Positions 32,396 to 40,951 of a stretch of 46,960 nt of DNA are shown here, one piece after another. Both the position numbers and the translations under genes were made by a program. The notes beneath the pieces were generated by a model. The model was given only the letters and a program-made list of their open reading frames with translations. It did not search any database and was not told the DNA's origin. The stretch is from Rhodanobacter sp. C06 (GTDB lineage: Bacteria; Pseudomonadota; Gammaproteobacteria; Xanthomonadales; Rhodanobacteraceae). Each line of letters begins with the position of its first letter. The stretch's first letter is position 1. Where the stretch lies: NCBI RefSeq assembly GCF_002001105.1, contig NZ_MUNP01000019.1, positions 1 to 46,960 of the forward strand. Direction: 5' to 3'.

Positions 32396-32596
32396 TCAGT
32401 TGAGCAACAGCAGGCCGGCGAGGCCGAACAGGCAGGCAAACAGGGCGAGGCGGAACAGCGGCGGATGCCACACGTAGCGGTGCAGGCCGTAGCGGCCGAT
32501 CAGCGCGTCCACCAGCAGCATCAGCAGCAGGCAGCCGAGGAAGAGCGGCAGCAGGCCGGGCACCAGCACGCCGTAGATGGCGATCTCACGTGGCAT
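32396..32596 (-). CDS. DUF1656 (AaeX-like) small membrane protein
   Basis: Encodes 66 aa starting MPREIAIYGVLVPGLLPLFLG, with two membrane helices (about 8-28 and 42-64) and the family motif YVWHPPLFRLALF between them. AaeX-type proteins accompany AaeA/AaeB pumps; their role is not known. It overlaps the end of the FUSC gene by 11 bases and starts the HlyD gene 9 bases later. Confidence 0.9.
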   Translation of the reverse strand: MPREIAIYGVLVPGLLPLFLGCLLLMLLVDALIGRYGLHRYVWHPPLFRLALFACLFGLAGLLLLN

Positions 32597-34691
32597 GGGC
32601 AGGCTCCTCGGCGGACATCCAGGTGGCCAGCGGCGATTCGTCGTCGCGCAACGCACCCAGCAGCTGGTACAGGCGCGGACGCAGGGCGGGGACCGCCGCG
32701 CAGGCGCCGATGGCTTCGCGCACCCGGTCCTCGGCCTGTTGCCGGCGCGCGGGATCGGGATGCCGGTATAGCTGCGCCACCGCGGCTATCGCGCGATCCA
32801 CCGCCGCGCGCACGTCGGTCTGCACGGGGCTGGCGTACAGCTGCTGGCGCAGCTCGATCAGCGCGCGTCCGCTCTCGTGCACCGCCAGCGCCCACGCCAG
32901 CAGCTCGCGCGACTGGCGACTGCCCGGCCGGGTATGCACGATTGCCTGGTGGAACAGGTCGCGGCTCACGCTCTCGAAACGCCAGGACAAGCCGTCCAGC
33001 GGCGCGCTGGCGGCCTGCACCACCTGCTCGCGCAGGCGGCGGAACTGGCGGCGGCGTTGCCAGCCGCTGCCGGTGACGCGCGGCACGAACACGAAGGACA
33101 CCGCCGCCAGCGCCACCCCGGCCAGCTGGGCGATGGCCTCGTTCAACGCCAGCGCGGGGTCGTACACCATCGGATTCTTCAGCGCGAGGATATAGACGAT
33201 GCCGATCGCGTAGCCGCCACCCAGGCTGCCGAACTCGGGATGCGCGTTGAGCCACGGGCCGATGATCAGCAACGGCAGGGTCGCCGCGATCAGCATGACG
33301 AAGCCGTCGCTGCCCGGCAGCAGCCAGAATGCCGTGACGATGCCGCCCAGCATGCCGAAGACGTAGCCGAGCAGCATGGTGAATGCCGAGGCCAGCGGAT
33401 TGGGCGTCGCCGCGAACAGGCCGCTGAAGATGGTGGCCAGCAGCATCGCGCTGGCGCCGAAAGTCCAGCCGCTGGCGATCCAGAACGCGCTCAGCGCGGT
33501 CATGGTGAGGAAGGTGCGCAGCACCGCCACCGCGGCGCCACTGGCATCGTTGCCGCGCTGGAAATGCACGCGCTCCACGCCGCCCCGCTGCACGTGCGCG
33601 CGCAGCGCCAGCTCCAGTTCGGCATACCCGCACAGCTCGTCGAGGAAGCGCCTGAGCACGGTGGCGCCGGTCTCGAAGGCCAGCTGCGGACGGCCAGGCG
33701 CCAGGCCCGCGCGCAGCTCCGCCTCCAGCGCCGGCAGGCGCTGCGCGCAGTCGCGCAGGCGCGGCGTCAGCACGGCCGGATCGTGCAGGTCTTCGGGCGC
33801 CGTGGTCAGCGCCGCGCCGATCGGGTGGTACAGCGCGATCAGCGCGGCCACCTCGGCGTGGCGGCCTTCGCGCTGCAGCCGGTTGATCAGGTGGTGCAGC
33901 GACTGGAAGCTGGTCGCCGCCGCCATGTTGTGCTGGTTGAGCAGGCGCATGCGGGTGCTGCGCGCACGGACTTCCGGGTCCTCGAAGATCACCGAGGCGC
34001 GCAGGTTCTCCAGCTGGACCGCGGCGCGCACGAAGCGCAGGTGCGCCTGTTCCATTTCCTCGCGCGGAATGCCGCCGCCGGTCGAGCCGCGCACGAAGTC
34101 GATGAAGTGCGCGAAATGCTCGCGCGCGCTCTGCCGTAGCACCAGGCGCAGGCGATCCGGGAACACCAGGTCGCTGACCACGCCGGCCACCACGATGCCC
34201 AGCATCACTTCGCTCACGCGCATCAGCGCCGAATCGAACACGCCCAGCGGGTTGCCGACCGCCGGCAGCGACACGATCGCCGCGGTATAGCCGGCGAGGA
34301 CGAAGCCATAGGCCATGAAGTTGCGGTACAGCGTGGCGCCGCCGGCGCACAAGGCCACCCACAGCGACAGGCACAGCAGGAACAGCACGCGCTGCTGCGG
34401 GAACACGCACAGCAACACCAGGCCGAACGTGCTGCCGCACAGCGTGCCGATCGCGCGATAGAAGCCCTTGGCCTGCACCATGCCGGTGTGCGGATGCATC
34501 ACGATGCCCACCGTGATCATCGCGGTGGCCGGCTGCTCCAGCCGCAGCCACATCGCCAGCCACGCCGCGAGGTACAGCGCCAACAGCGTCTTGAACACGA
34601 ACAGCCACGCGCGGCCCTCGCCGGCGAACGCCTCCGCCAGCACCGGCCAGCGACGCGCCGCCAGCCCCGTCTTCGTCGATGCCACCGGCAT
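32586..34691 (-). CDS. FUSC-family efflux pump (AaeB-like)
   Basis: Encodes 701 aa. Two sets of about five or six membrane helices (25-180 and 385-535) flank a cytosolic domain (about 190-380), the arrangement of AaeB and plant aluminium/p-hydroxybenzoate transporters. The sequence ATAMITVGIVMHPHTGMVQAKGFYRAIGT in the first half and FWIASGWTFGASAMLLATIFSGLFAATPNPLAS in the second are FUSC repeats. It is the inner-membrane component of the pump, exporting aromatic acids or similar by proton motive force by family analogy. It starts three bases after the MarR stop. Confidence 0.92.
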   Translation of the reverse strand: MPVASTKTGLAARRWPVLAEAFAGEGRAWLFVFKTLLALYLAAWLAMWLRLEQPATAMITVGIVMHPHTGMVQAKGFYRAIGTLCGSTFGLVLLCVFPQQRVLFLLCLSLWVALCAGGATLYRNFMAYGFVLAGYTAAIVSLPAVGNPLGVFDSALMRVSEVMLGIVVAGVVSDLVFPDRLRLVLRQSAREHFAHFIDFVRGSTGGGIPREEMEQAHLRFVRAAVQLENLRASVIFEDPEVRARSTRMRLLNQHNMAAATSFQSLHHLINRLQREGRHAEVAALIALYHPIGAALTTAPEDLHDPAVLTPRLRDCAQRLPALEAELRAGLAPGRPQLAFETGATVLRRFLDELCGYAELELALRAHVQRGGVERVHFQRGNDASGAAVAVLRTFLTMTALSAFWIASGWTFGASAMLLATIFSGLFAATPNPLASAFTMLLGYVFGMLGGIVTAFWLLPGSDGFVMLIAATLPLLIIGPWLNAHPEFGSLGGGYAIGIVYILALKNPMVYDPALALNEAIAQLAGVALAAVSFVFVPRVTGSGWQRRRQFRRLREQVVQAASAPLDGLSWRFESVSRDLFHQAIVHTRPGSRQSRELLAWALAVHESGRALIELRQQLYASPVQTDVRAAVDRAIAAVAQLYRHPDPARRQQAEDRVREAIGACAAVPALRPRLYQLLGALRDDESPLATWMSAEEPAHAT

Positions 34692-34694
34692 GCC

Positions 34695-35189
34695 TCAGTC
34701 CCGTTCCAGCTGGCCCAGGAATTTCTTGAGCAGGCGCACCAGCTGCGCCGTCTCGGACGCTTTCAGGCCGGCGGTCTGGCACTCCAGCAATGCGCAGATC
34801 GCGGGCATGAAGTCGTCGATCATCGCCAGCCCCTGCCGGCTCAGGCTCAGGCTGACCTTGCGCCGGTCCTCGTCGCTGGCGGTGCGCTCGATCAACCCCT
34901 TGTCGCACAGGCTGTCTGCAAGCCGCGTGATGTTGGCCGACTTCTCGCCCGCCGCTTCGGCCAGCTGCGAAGGATTGAGCGCATGGCCCTCGGTGCCGTA
35001 CAGCATCATCAGGATGTTGTACTCCGGATGGCTGATCCCCCACGGCTTCAGCAGCGCGTTGGCGTCGTCGTGCAGGTGCTTGTAGAGATGCTTGATCAGG
35101 CGCACCAGCACTGCCGGCTCCCGCGGGAACGCGGGCTGGCGGCGGCAGGTGACGGCAAGGCGCTGTTCGGTGGGGGCGAAGCTGCTCAC
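34695..35189 (-). CDS. MarR-family repressor of the efflux operon
   Basis: Encodes 164 aa from GTG 35189; no better start or strong ribosome site is visible. The winged-helix region LNPSQLAEAAGEKSANITRLADSLCDKGLIERTASDEDRRKVSLSLSRQG carries the DxDRR wing of MarR proteins. The helices before and after fit dimerisation. Family members are released from DNA by phenolic ligands. Being first gene of the operon and 24 bases from an 18-bp palindrome, it most likely represses itself and the pump. Confidence 0.9.
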   Translation of the reverse strand: MSSFAPTEQRLAVTCRRQPAFPREPAVLVRLIKHLYKHLHDDANALLKPWGISHPEYNILMMLYGTEGHALNPSQLAEAAGEKSANITRLADSLCDKGLIERTASDEDRRKVSLSLSRQGLAMIDDFMPAICALLECQTAGLKASETAQLVRLLKKFLGQLERD

Positions 35190-35212
35190 GGCGGGATTAA
35201 TGTCTACGTTTG

Positions 35213-35230
35213 TATTTCATATATGAAATA
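35213..35230. promoter_or_regulatory. 18-bp palindrome, likely MarR operator
   Basis: TATTTCATATATGAAATA is perfectly self-complementary and lies 24-41 bases upstream of the GTG start of the MarR gene. The surrounding 50 bases are AT-rich in an otherwise GC-rich region, as expected for a promoter. Confidence 0.7.
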
Positions 35231-35328
35231 TATAGTCGTGAATTTTATGCCTCGCTCCGACGATCCGCAAGCCCCCGTCGCGTTGAACAGAACTCCGATG
35301 CTTGCAGGCCAAGCATGTTGGCGCTCGC

Positions 35329-35464
35329 TGAAAATTGACCACCTCTACGCGTCGAAGACCGACCACCCTGCGAGTACTTGCTGGGCCATGAATCCTGCAG
35401 ACCAGGTTGGAATTCCCTGGTCAATCCTCAGTGCGCAGGACCGCGCCTTTCTGGTCAATTTTCA
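35329..35464. mobile_element. 136-bp miniature element with IS21-type ends
   Basis: The ends are a perfect 13-bp inverted repeat, TGAAAATTGACCA and TGGTCAATTTTCA, starting TG and ending CA as in IS21-family elements. Internal repeats follow the same style: ACCGACCACC about 22 bases inside the left end, and CTGGTCAAT at 35418-35426 inside the right end. There is no transposase. Flanks share GCTCG at the same offset (35323-35327 and 35467-35471), a possible eroded target duplication. The right end supplies the last three codons and stop of the next gene. Confidence 0.6.
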
Positions 35465-36873
35465 AGGCTCGGCAAGAGCGCGGCGCTTCGCAGCCGCCGC
35501 CAGGCCGGCAACCCTGCGCCAAGCGCGAGAGCGAAGATCCCGCAGAGCCACGGGAAGGCGTTGCCGATCCGCGCGTAGAGCGTTGGCCCGGATCCCAGCG
35601 GCAGGTCGGCGACGATCATGGTCAGGCCCGCAGGCGCATCCTTCTTGAGAGCGACCAGACGCCCTTGCGCGTCGCTGGCGAACACCAGGCCGTCATGGGC
35701 AGCCCGCACGATCGAAAATCCGCCTTCGACGCCGCGCATCACGGACATGATTCCGTGCTGCCAGCCATCGATGCCCATGTCGCCCGCGGGCACGCCCACC
35801 AGCCGGACGCCCTTGGCGGCATCGGAACGAATGGTGTCGGGGAAATCCATGTCCTTGCAGATCTCCATGGCACGGCCATCGCCCAACCAGCCCGGGACAT
35901 GACCCGGCGTGAAATCGCCCTCGAGGCCCGGCACCGGATGGCGCTTGTCGTAGCGCTGAATCCTGCCATCGGGCGCGATCGCAAGCGCGAAGTCGGCGGC
36001 CGGCGTCTCGGAATGGAAGCCGGCAATGATCTGCACACCCGTATCCCTGGCGGCGGCAACGAGCGGCGCAACGATCGTGCTCTGTCCGGCAGGGGTCGAT
36101 GCCATGCCGCCTTCCGGCGTAACCACGAATCTGGTGCCTTCCCGGGCGGCTGCACGGATTTCGCGCGCATAGGTTTCGGTCACCGCGAGATCGGCGGACA
36201 CGGTCTTCGCCCGCCAGGAATCCGCTACGGCCGTCTCATCGACGATTCCCGCCACCCGCAGCACGTCGGGCTGCGGGTGCGCGAGCCGCACGATACCGAA
36301 CACCAGATTGGCCGCGCAGATCGCCAGCCCGAGGCCGACTGCGGCCGCGTTCCGTTTGAGCCGCAGCGCCATGGCGAGGGTATTGGCAAAGAGGCAGATC
36401 AGGAACGTGACGGCGTACATCCCCAGGAGCGATGCGCCCTGGATCAGGACGGGCGCTGACATCGTGCTGTAGGCGAGCGATCCGTAGGTGCCGTTCGGGG
36501 AGTGCAATTCAATCAGGAATTCGAAGACCGTCCAGCAAGCCGGAAACGCAAACAGCGTGAGGAGCGGTGACGCCCGGCGCTGCACGAAGCGCGCAAACCC
36601 TACCGCGACGCAAAACAGCCCGACATCGACCACCAGAACCGACGTGAGGACGAGCGGCGGTATGAGGTGGAGGTAGGGAGACTGCAAGATGTAGCCTGCG
36701 CCGCCGAGGAGCGCGATGGCGCTCGCCCCGACCACTTGCCACGTGGGCGTGTTGCCATAGGCGAGCCACAACAGCGGCACGGGCGCGAGCCAGACCAGGG
36801 CCCAGACGTGGTCGTATCCCTGTGCGAGATAAAACATGATGCCGCTCAACACGGCGGCCAGCAGGGTGATCAT
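35455..36873 (-). CDS. Lnt-like acyltransferase/nitrilase-fold membrane protein
   Basis: Encodes 472 aa from ATG 36873. The first 190 residues hold about six membrane helices (MITLLAAVLSGIMFYLAQGYDHVWALVWLAPVPLLWLAYG onwards). A carbon-nitrogen-hydrolase domain follows with the Glu-Lys-Cys triad: VVTPEGGM, RYDKRHPVPG and MEICKDMDFP. A final helix ends the protein. This is the architecture of apolipoprotein N-acyltransferase, but the sequence is divergent and no housekeeping neighbours (corC) are present, so it is probably a second, specialised enzyme. The last three residues before the stop come from the miniature element. It overlaps the TetR gene by four bases and is therefore cotranscribed with it. 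Confidence 0.75.
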   Translation of the reverse strand: MITLLAAVLSGIMFYLAQGYDHVWALVWLAPVPLLWLAYGNTPTWQVVGASAIALLGGAGYILQSPYLHLIPPLVLTSVLVVDVGLFCVAVGFARFVQRRASPLLTLFAFPACWTVFEFLIELHSPNGTYGSLAYSTMSAPVLIQGASLLGMYAVTFLICLFANTLAMALRLKRNAAAVGLGLAICAANLVFGIVRLAHPQPDVLRVAGIVDETAVADSWRAKTVSADLAVTETYAREIRAAAREGTRFVVTPEGGMASTPAGQSTIVAPLVAAARDTGVQIIAGFHSETPAADFALAIAPDGRIQRYDKRHPVPGLEGDFTPGHVPGWLGDGRAMEICKDMDFPDTIRSDAAKGVRLVGVPAGDMGIDGWQHGIMSVMRGVEGGFSIVRAAHDGLVFASDAQGRLVALKKDAPAGLTMIVADLPLGSGPTLYARIGNAFPWLCGIFALALGAGLPAWRRLRSAALLPSLEN

Positions 36874-37448
36874 TCGCTTTTCCCGGACGGTTTGAGGGAA
36901 TCGAGGAACTGGCGCTGCGCCGCGTGGTACAGCGCCTTGAACTGTTGGTCGCTCGCGAAACGCCTGGCGCGCTGCATCGACACGAATCCCTGTCCGTAGG
37001 CCGCGAGGGCCACGGCGATCCCGAGTGTCGGCTCGTCGCGGAACCGACCATCGGCCTTCGCCTGATCGATGCGAGCCATCACGAGTGCAATCGCCGGCGA
37101 GCGGCCCGCGGCGAAATCGTCGGGGAACTGGCGCGCCGCGGGCGCAGGCAGGAAGAACGCCGCGTCGAACCGGTGCGGCTGCTTGAGCGCGAAATCGAGA
37201 TAGGCCTCCATGAGCGCCTCCAGCCACTTCACCGGGTCTTGGGCGCGGATGCCGCGAACGATCGCCTCCCACGCGGAGATACCGTCCTGCATGAGGGCGT
37301 TGAGCAGCTCGTCCTTGTTCTTGAAATGGCGGTAGAGCGCCATCGGCGAGAGGCCCGCTCGCTGGGCGACCCGGCGGATGGTCAGCCCCTCGAAGCCTGC
37401 GGATTCGAGCACCGCTTTCGCGGCCGAGAGTATGCGGTTCTTGGTCAT
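36870..37448 (-). CDS. TetR-family regulator of the Lnt-like gene
   Basis: Encodes 192 aa from ATG 37448; an in-frame GTG at 37463 would add five residues. The helix-turn-helix is clear at the N-terminus: NRILSAAKAVLESAGFEGLTIRRVAQRAGLSPMALYRHFKNKDELLNAL. The C-terminal ligand domain is divergent and has WLEALMEAYLDFALKQPHRFDAAFFLPAPAARQFP. ATGA overlap with the next gene shows translational coupling, and repeats at its own start suggest autoregulation. Composition looks less GC-rich than the surrounding core genes, in line with acquisition by transfer. Confidence 0.88.
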   Translation of the reverse strand: MTKNRILSAAKAVLESAGFEGLTIRRVAQRAGLSPMALYRHFKNKDELLNALMQDGISAWEAIVRGIRAQDPVKWLEALMEAYLDFALKQPHRFDAAFFLPAPAARQFPDDFAAGRSPAIALVMARIDQAKADGRFRDEPTLGIAVALAAYGQGFVSMQRARRFASDQQFKALYHAAQRQFLDSLKPSGKSE

Positions 37449-37450
37449 GC

Positions 37451-37482
37451 GTACACCGTACACAAAAGGGTACTAAGTACAC
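37451..37482. promoter_or_regulatory. GTACAC repeats, possible TetR operator
   Basis: GTACACCGTACAC (direct repeat, 37451-37463) and GTACTAAGTAC (palindrome with a central base, 37470-37480) lie immediately upstream of the TetR start. Such clustered GTAC units near a self-regulated TetR gene are typical operators. Confidence 0.45.
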
Positions 37483-37530
37483 AAGCGATTCTCGCGGCCA
37501 TGGCCCCAGGCACCCGAGGTGCTCAGGCTC

Positions 37531-37776
37531 ATGCCATTGTTCGAAGTGACCTTAAAAGGACGCGGCATTCGTCTCGTAGTCGCGGACGACGAGGCGGCAG
37601 GGTTCTTTCGGTTAGTCCGTGCGTGGGCCGAGCCGACAGCGAGCGGAAACCCGGGCGATAGCACAGATCAACGCGGATTGGCGCAATGGCGTGCATGCAA
37701 ACCGCGGCAAAAGACATGCCGCCGGGCGCGCCACGAGGGCGGGTTCGAGATTTCGTGTAAGTGGGCTCCAGGCTAG
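37531..37776 (+). CDS. Hypothetical small protein, possibly a remnant
   Basis: An 81-codon frame from ATG 37531. The first 35 residues (MPLFEVTLKGRGIRLVV, then GFFRLVR) look like a small beta-strand protein of a kind I have seen as hypothetical in related genomes. The rest is rich in Arg and Cys with no pattern, which suggests a frameshift after about residue 40. No ribosome site stands out. Confidence 0.3.
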   Translation: MPLFEVTLKGRGIRLVVADDEAAGFFRLVRAWAEPTASGNPGDSTDQRGLAQWRACKPRQKTCRRARHEGGFEISCKWAPG

Positions 37777-38080
37777 ACATTCCCGTCAGCCCGAGAGTGG
37801 GCGCCCCGCTTACGTACACACTTCGCTTGTCAAAGCGAGGCCAATCTCCCACGGACGAGACAGCTAAGCCATTGATCCGACCATGGGCACACATACTTTG
37901 CTCTTTGGCTCCAAGCACACGTGTGTGCATGACCTGCCCGTGCTGCGCAGCCTTTGCCGTCATGCCCAGCCGGCCTTCACTTCCGCATCCCTGCGGCCGG
38001 TGCCACGATGGCCGCCGGTTTGCCACCACGAAGCGGGCTCGCGCCATCCGCGCCGCCCGCCCACACACGGAGGGGACGCG
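37777..38080. other. Intergenic region before the S46 peptidase
   Basis: No gene or RNA is recognised in these 304 bases. A weak stem CGCTT/AAGCG lies near 37830. The final 15 bases carry the strong ribosome site GGAGG of the next gene. The promoter of that gene must be here but no good -35/-10 pair was found. Confidence 0.5.
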
Positions 38081-40162
38081 ATGAAACGCTGGTTGCTCCT
38101 GGGATTTTCCGGTCTGCTGCTGGGCGCCGCCGCCGGCGCGATGGCCGACGAAGGCATGTGGACGCTGGACCATCTGCCGACGAAGCAGCTGCAGCAACGC
38201 TACGGCTTCACGCCCACGCCGCAGTGGATCGACCTGATCCAGCACGCAGCGGTGCGGCTGGCCGAGGGCTGCTCCGGCTCGTTCGTCTCCGCCGACGGCC
38301 TTGTAATGACCAACCACCACTGCGCCAACGCCTGCCTGTCCCAGCTCTCCGGCAGCGGCCACAACTACATGGCCGACGGCTACGTGGCAATGAAGCCCGA
38401 GGACGAGCCGAAGTGCCCCGATGTCGAACTCAACCAGCTCGACTCGATCACCGACGTCACCGCCAAGGTGAACGCGGCGACGAACGGCAAGAGCGGCGCC
38501 GAGCGCATCAAGGCCGAGCGCGCGATCGACAGCCAGCTGGAGGAGCAATGCGTCGCCGGCGATGCGAAGAGCTGGCGCTGCGACGTGATCTCGCTGTACC
38601 ACGGCGGCCGCTACGCGCTGTACAAGTACCGCCGCTATCAGGACGTGCGCCTGGTGTTCGCGCCCGAGCAGGGCATCGCGTTTTTCGGCGGCGACCCGGA
38701 CAACTTCAACTTCCCGCGCTACGACCTCGACGTCACCTTCTTCCGCGCCTGGGTGGACGGCAAGCCGGCGAAGACGCCGCAGTTCCTGAAGTTCGACCCG
38801 CACGGCCCCAAGGCCGGCGAGCTCACCTTCGTGGTCGGCAACCCCGGCTCCACCCAGCGGCAAACACCGTGGATCCAGCTGTCGGCGATGCGCGACGACA
38901 CGCTGATCCCGCTGTACGGCTACCTGTCCGACCTGCGCGGCGTATTGTGGCAGTACGGCCGCGCCGGCACGCAGCAGGCCAAGGAAGCGCAGGACATGCT
39001 GTTCGGCATCGAGAACACGCTGAAGGTGTTCAAGGGTTGGCTGGCCACGCTCACCGACGAGCAGTTCATCGCACACAAGCAGAAGTCGGACGCCGCGCTG
39101 CGCGACTGGATCGCCGCCGACCCGGCGCGCCGCGCGAAGTACGGCGACCCGTGGGCGGAACTGGCCAATGCCCAGCAGCGCGGCAAGGAGCTGCAGAACC
39201 GCTACCTGATGATTGCCGGCGGCCGTGGCTTCGGCGTGGGCACGCAGCTGTTCGCCGACGCGATGACCCTGGTGCGCGGCGCGGCCCAGCGCGCCAAACC
39301 CGACGCCGAACGCCTGCCGCAATTCCGCAACGCCAACCTGCCCGCGGTGGAACAGTCGCTGGAGGCGAAGGTGCCGGTGTACCCCGAGTACGAGCGCACC
39401 ATGATGGCGTGGTCGATGGAGAAGATGCGCCAGATCCTTGGTGCCGACGACGCCTTCGTGCACCAGACGCTGGGCAAGCAATCGCCCGACGAGCTGGCGC
39501 AGACGCTGGTGGACGGCACGAAACTCGCCGACCCCGCGCTGCGCAAGCAGCTGTGGGACGGCGGCGCGAAGGCGATCGCGGCGTCCACCGACCCGATGAT
39601 CGTGTTCGCGCGCAAGATCGAGCCCACGGCGACGAAGCTGCGCAAGCAGTATGAGGACGAGGTGCAGGCGCCCACCACCAAGGCCGACGAGGCGATCGCC
39701 CAGGCCCGCTTCGCCCGCGAAGGCGCCAGCAACTACCCCGACGCCACCTTCACCTTGCGCCTGTCCTACGGCAAGGTAGTCGGCTGGAAGGAAGGCGACC
39801 ATGAGGTGCCGCCGTTCACCCACTTCGCCGGCGCTTACCGGCGCGCCACCGGCGCCGATCCGTTCAAGCTGCCGGACAGCTGGATCAGGGCGAAGGACTC
39901 GCTGGATCTCTCCACGCCGTTCGACTTCGTCACCGACAACGACATCATCGGCGGCAACTCCGGCAGCCCGGTGATCGACCGCGAAGGCCACGCGGTGGGC
40001 CTGATCTTCGACGGCAACATCCACTCCATCGGCGGCGACTTCGTCTACGACGGCAGCAACAACCGCGCGGTGGCGGTGGACACCGCCGCGCTGATGGAAG
40101 CGATCCGCAAGGTCTACAAGCTGCCGCGACTCGCCGACGAGCTGGCCAGCGGCCACCTGTGA
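38081..40162 (+). CDS. S46-family dipeptidyl-peptidase, DPP7 type
   Basis: Encodes 693 aa from ATG 38081 (GGAGG 8 bases upstream) with a signal peptide ending at AMA-D. It opens with DEGMWTLDHLP, the usual S46 start after cleavage. The chymotrypsin-fold triad is His79/80 in TNHHCAN, Asp217 in YDLDVTFFR and Ser627 in GGNSGSPV. A long helical insert (about 260-540) covers the active site, as in DAP BII. Eighteen residues after Ser627 is Gly (LIFDGN). Gly here is associated with DPP7 and hydrophobic P1 residues; DPP11, which prefers Asp/Glu, has Arg. The enzyme releases dipeptides in the periplasm for peptide nutrition. Confidence 0.93.
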   Translation: MKRWLLLGFSGLLLGAAAGAMADEGMWTLDHLPTKQLQQRYGFTPTPQWIDLIQHAAVRLAEGCSGSFVSADGLVMTNHHCANACLSQLSGSGHNYMADGYVAMKPEDEPKCPDVELNQLDSITDVTAKVNAATNGKSGAERIKAERAIDSQLEEQCVAGDAKSWRCDVISLYHGGRYALYKYRRYQDVRLVFAPEQGIAFFGGDPDNFNFPRYDLDVTFFRAWVDGKPAKTPQFLKFDPHGPKAGELTFVVGNPGSTQRQTPWIQLSAMRDDTLIPLYGYLSDLRGVLWQYGRAGTQQAKEAQDMLFGIENTLKVFKGWLATLTDEQFIAHKQKSDAALRDWIAADPARRAKYGDPWAELANAQQRGKELQNRYLMIAGGRGFGVGTQLFADAMTLVRGAAQRAKPDAERLPQFRNANLPAVEQSLEAKVPVYPEYERTMMAWSMEKMRQILGADDAFVHQTLGKQSPDELAQTLVDGTKLADPALRKQLWDGGAKAIAASTDPMIVFARKIEPTATKLRKQYEDEVQAPTTKADEAIAQARFAREGASNYPDATFTLRLSYGKVVGWKEGDHEVPPFTHFAGAYRRATGADPFKLPDSWIRAKDSLDLSTPFDFVTDNDIIGGNSGSPVIDREGHAVGLIFDGNIHSIGGDFVYDGSNNRAVAVDTAALMEAIRKVYKLPRLADELASGHL

Positions 40163-40209
40163 CCTGACGCACCGTGCGCGCGGCGACCCATCCGCGCACC
40201 GATCCGCGC

Positions 40210-40245
40210 AAACACGAAGGGCGCCATCCGGCGCCCTTCGTGTTT
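40210..40245. terminator. Bidirectional intrinsic terminator
   Basis: Perfect 16-bp stem (40210-40225 with 40230-40245) and a 4-base loop, with AAA on one side and TTT on the other. It serves the convergent peptidase and lipoprotein genes. Confidence 0.9.
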
Positions 40246-40265
40246 CCCGCCATGGCGTCTGCGGC

Positions 40266-40667
40266 TCAGCCGCCCTTGACCGGGAAGGTCTGGGTGCCGC
40301 CGCTGGACGCCGGCTGCGCCGGGCTATTCGGCGCAGCCGGCGTGACCAGGTGCGAGCCGCACTGGTAGGCGCCCCAGGGCTGCGAGCCGTCGCTGGGCTC
40401 GGCCAACGGCTTGATGGTGTCGGCGTGCATGGTGGCGGCCTCGTTGCGCGCCATCACCTGCAGTTCGTCGCGCACCTTGATGTCGTTGCGGTCCACCGGA
40501 CCCACGTGGTCCATCACCGAGACGGTGATCTTGCCCAGGTCCTTGCAGCCGGAAACGTCGCCGTTCCACGCCGTGCGCACGTTCTGCGAAGCCGGCGTGG
40601 GGTTGATGCCCCAGGTGCAGGCGCCCAGCAGCAGGGTGGGAACGAGCATTAGCACGGTCTTGCGCAT
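40266..40667 (-). CDS. DUF4156-like lipoprotein
   Basis: Encodes 133 aa from ATG 40667, with GGAG 8 bases upstream. A lipoprotein signal ends LLLGAC (Cys17). The body has NVRTAWNGDVSGCKDLGKITVSVMD, RNEAATMHADTIKPL and a Cys in AYQCG that may pair with the Cys in SGCK. This is the pattern of DUF4156 proteins, thought to be envelope proteins of unknown function. The C-terminal 25 residues are a Pro/Ser/Gly tail. Confidence 0.75.
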   Translation of the reverse strand: MRKTVLMLVPTLLLGACTWGINPTPASQNVRTAWNGDVSGCKDLGKITVSVMDHVGPVDRNDIKVRDELQVMARNEAATMHADTIKPLAEPSDGSQPWGAYQCGSHLVTPAAPNSPAQPASSGGTQTFPVKGG

Positions 40668-40831
40668 GGACGACTCCGATGTCGGGAGGAATGGTCGGGA
40701 TGGAAAGAGGCCGGACGGCGAACCGTCCGGCCTCCATGCTAGCGCGCGATGCTGGATCGCGCCTGTATGAGTGCGTGCTCCGCCCACCAAGCCCGGCGCC
40801 GATGGTCGAATCCGCGCCATCGTCCGGCTTG

Positions 40832-40941
40832 TCATCCCGGCGCAGGCCCGGGTCCAGTAGCCGAATGGCTTGAACAAGCGTGATCGCCGCTGGATGACCA
40901 GCTTCGCTGTTGTGAAGCACCTCCGGCCTGCGCCGGAATGA
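40832..40941. repeat. Inverted-repeat intergenic element
   Basis: Arms TCATCCCGGCGCAGGCC (40832-40848) and its near-complement (40925-40941, 16 of 17 pairs) enclose about 76 bases. I recall the GTCATTCCGGCG type as a dispersed element in proteobacterial genomes. It sits just after the M16 stop, where it may define the transcript end. Confidence 0.6.
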
Positions 40942-40951
40942 CGAGCGAAAA

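Noticed and set aside
40210-40245. Possible attachment site or REP
   Set aside because: Perfect stem with A/T flanks between convergent genes is explained fully as a bidirectional terminator.
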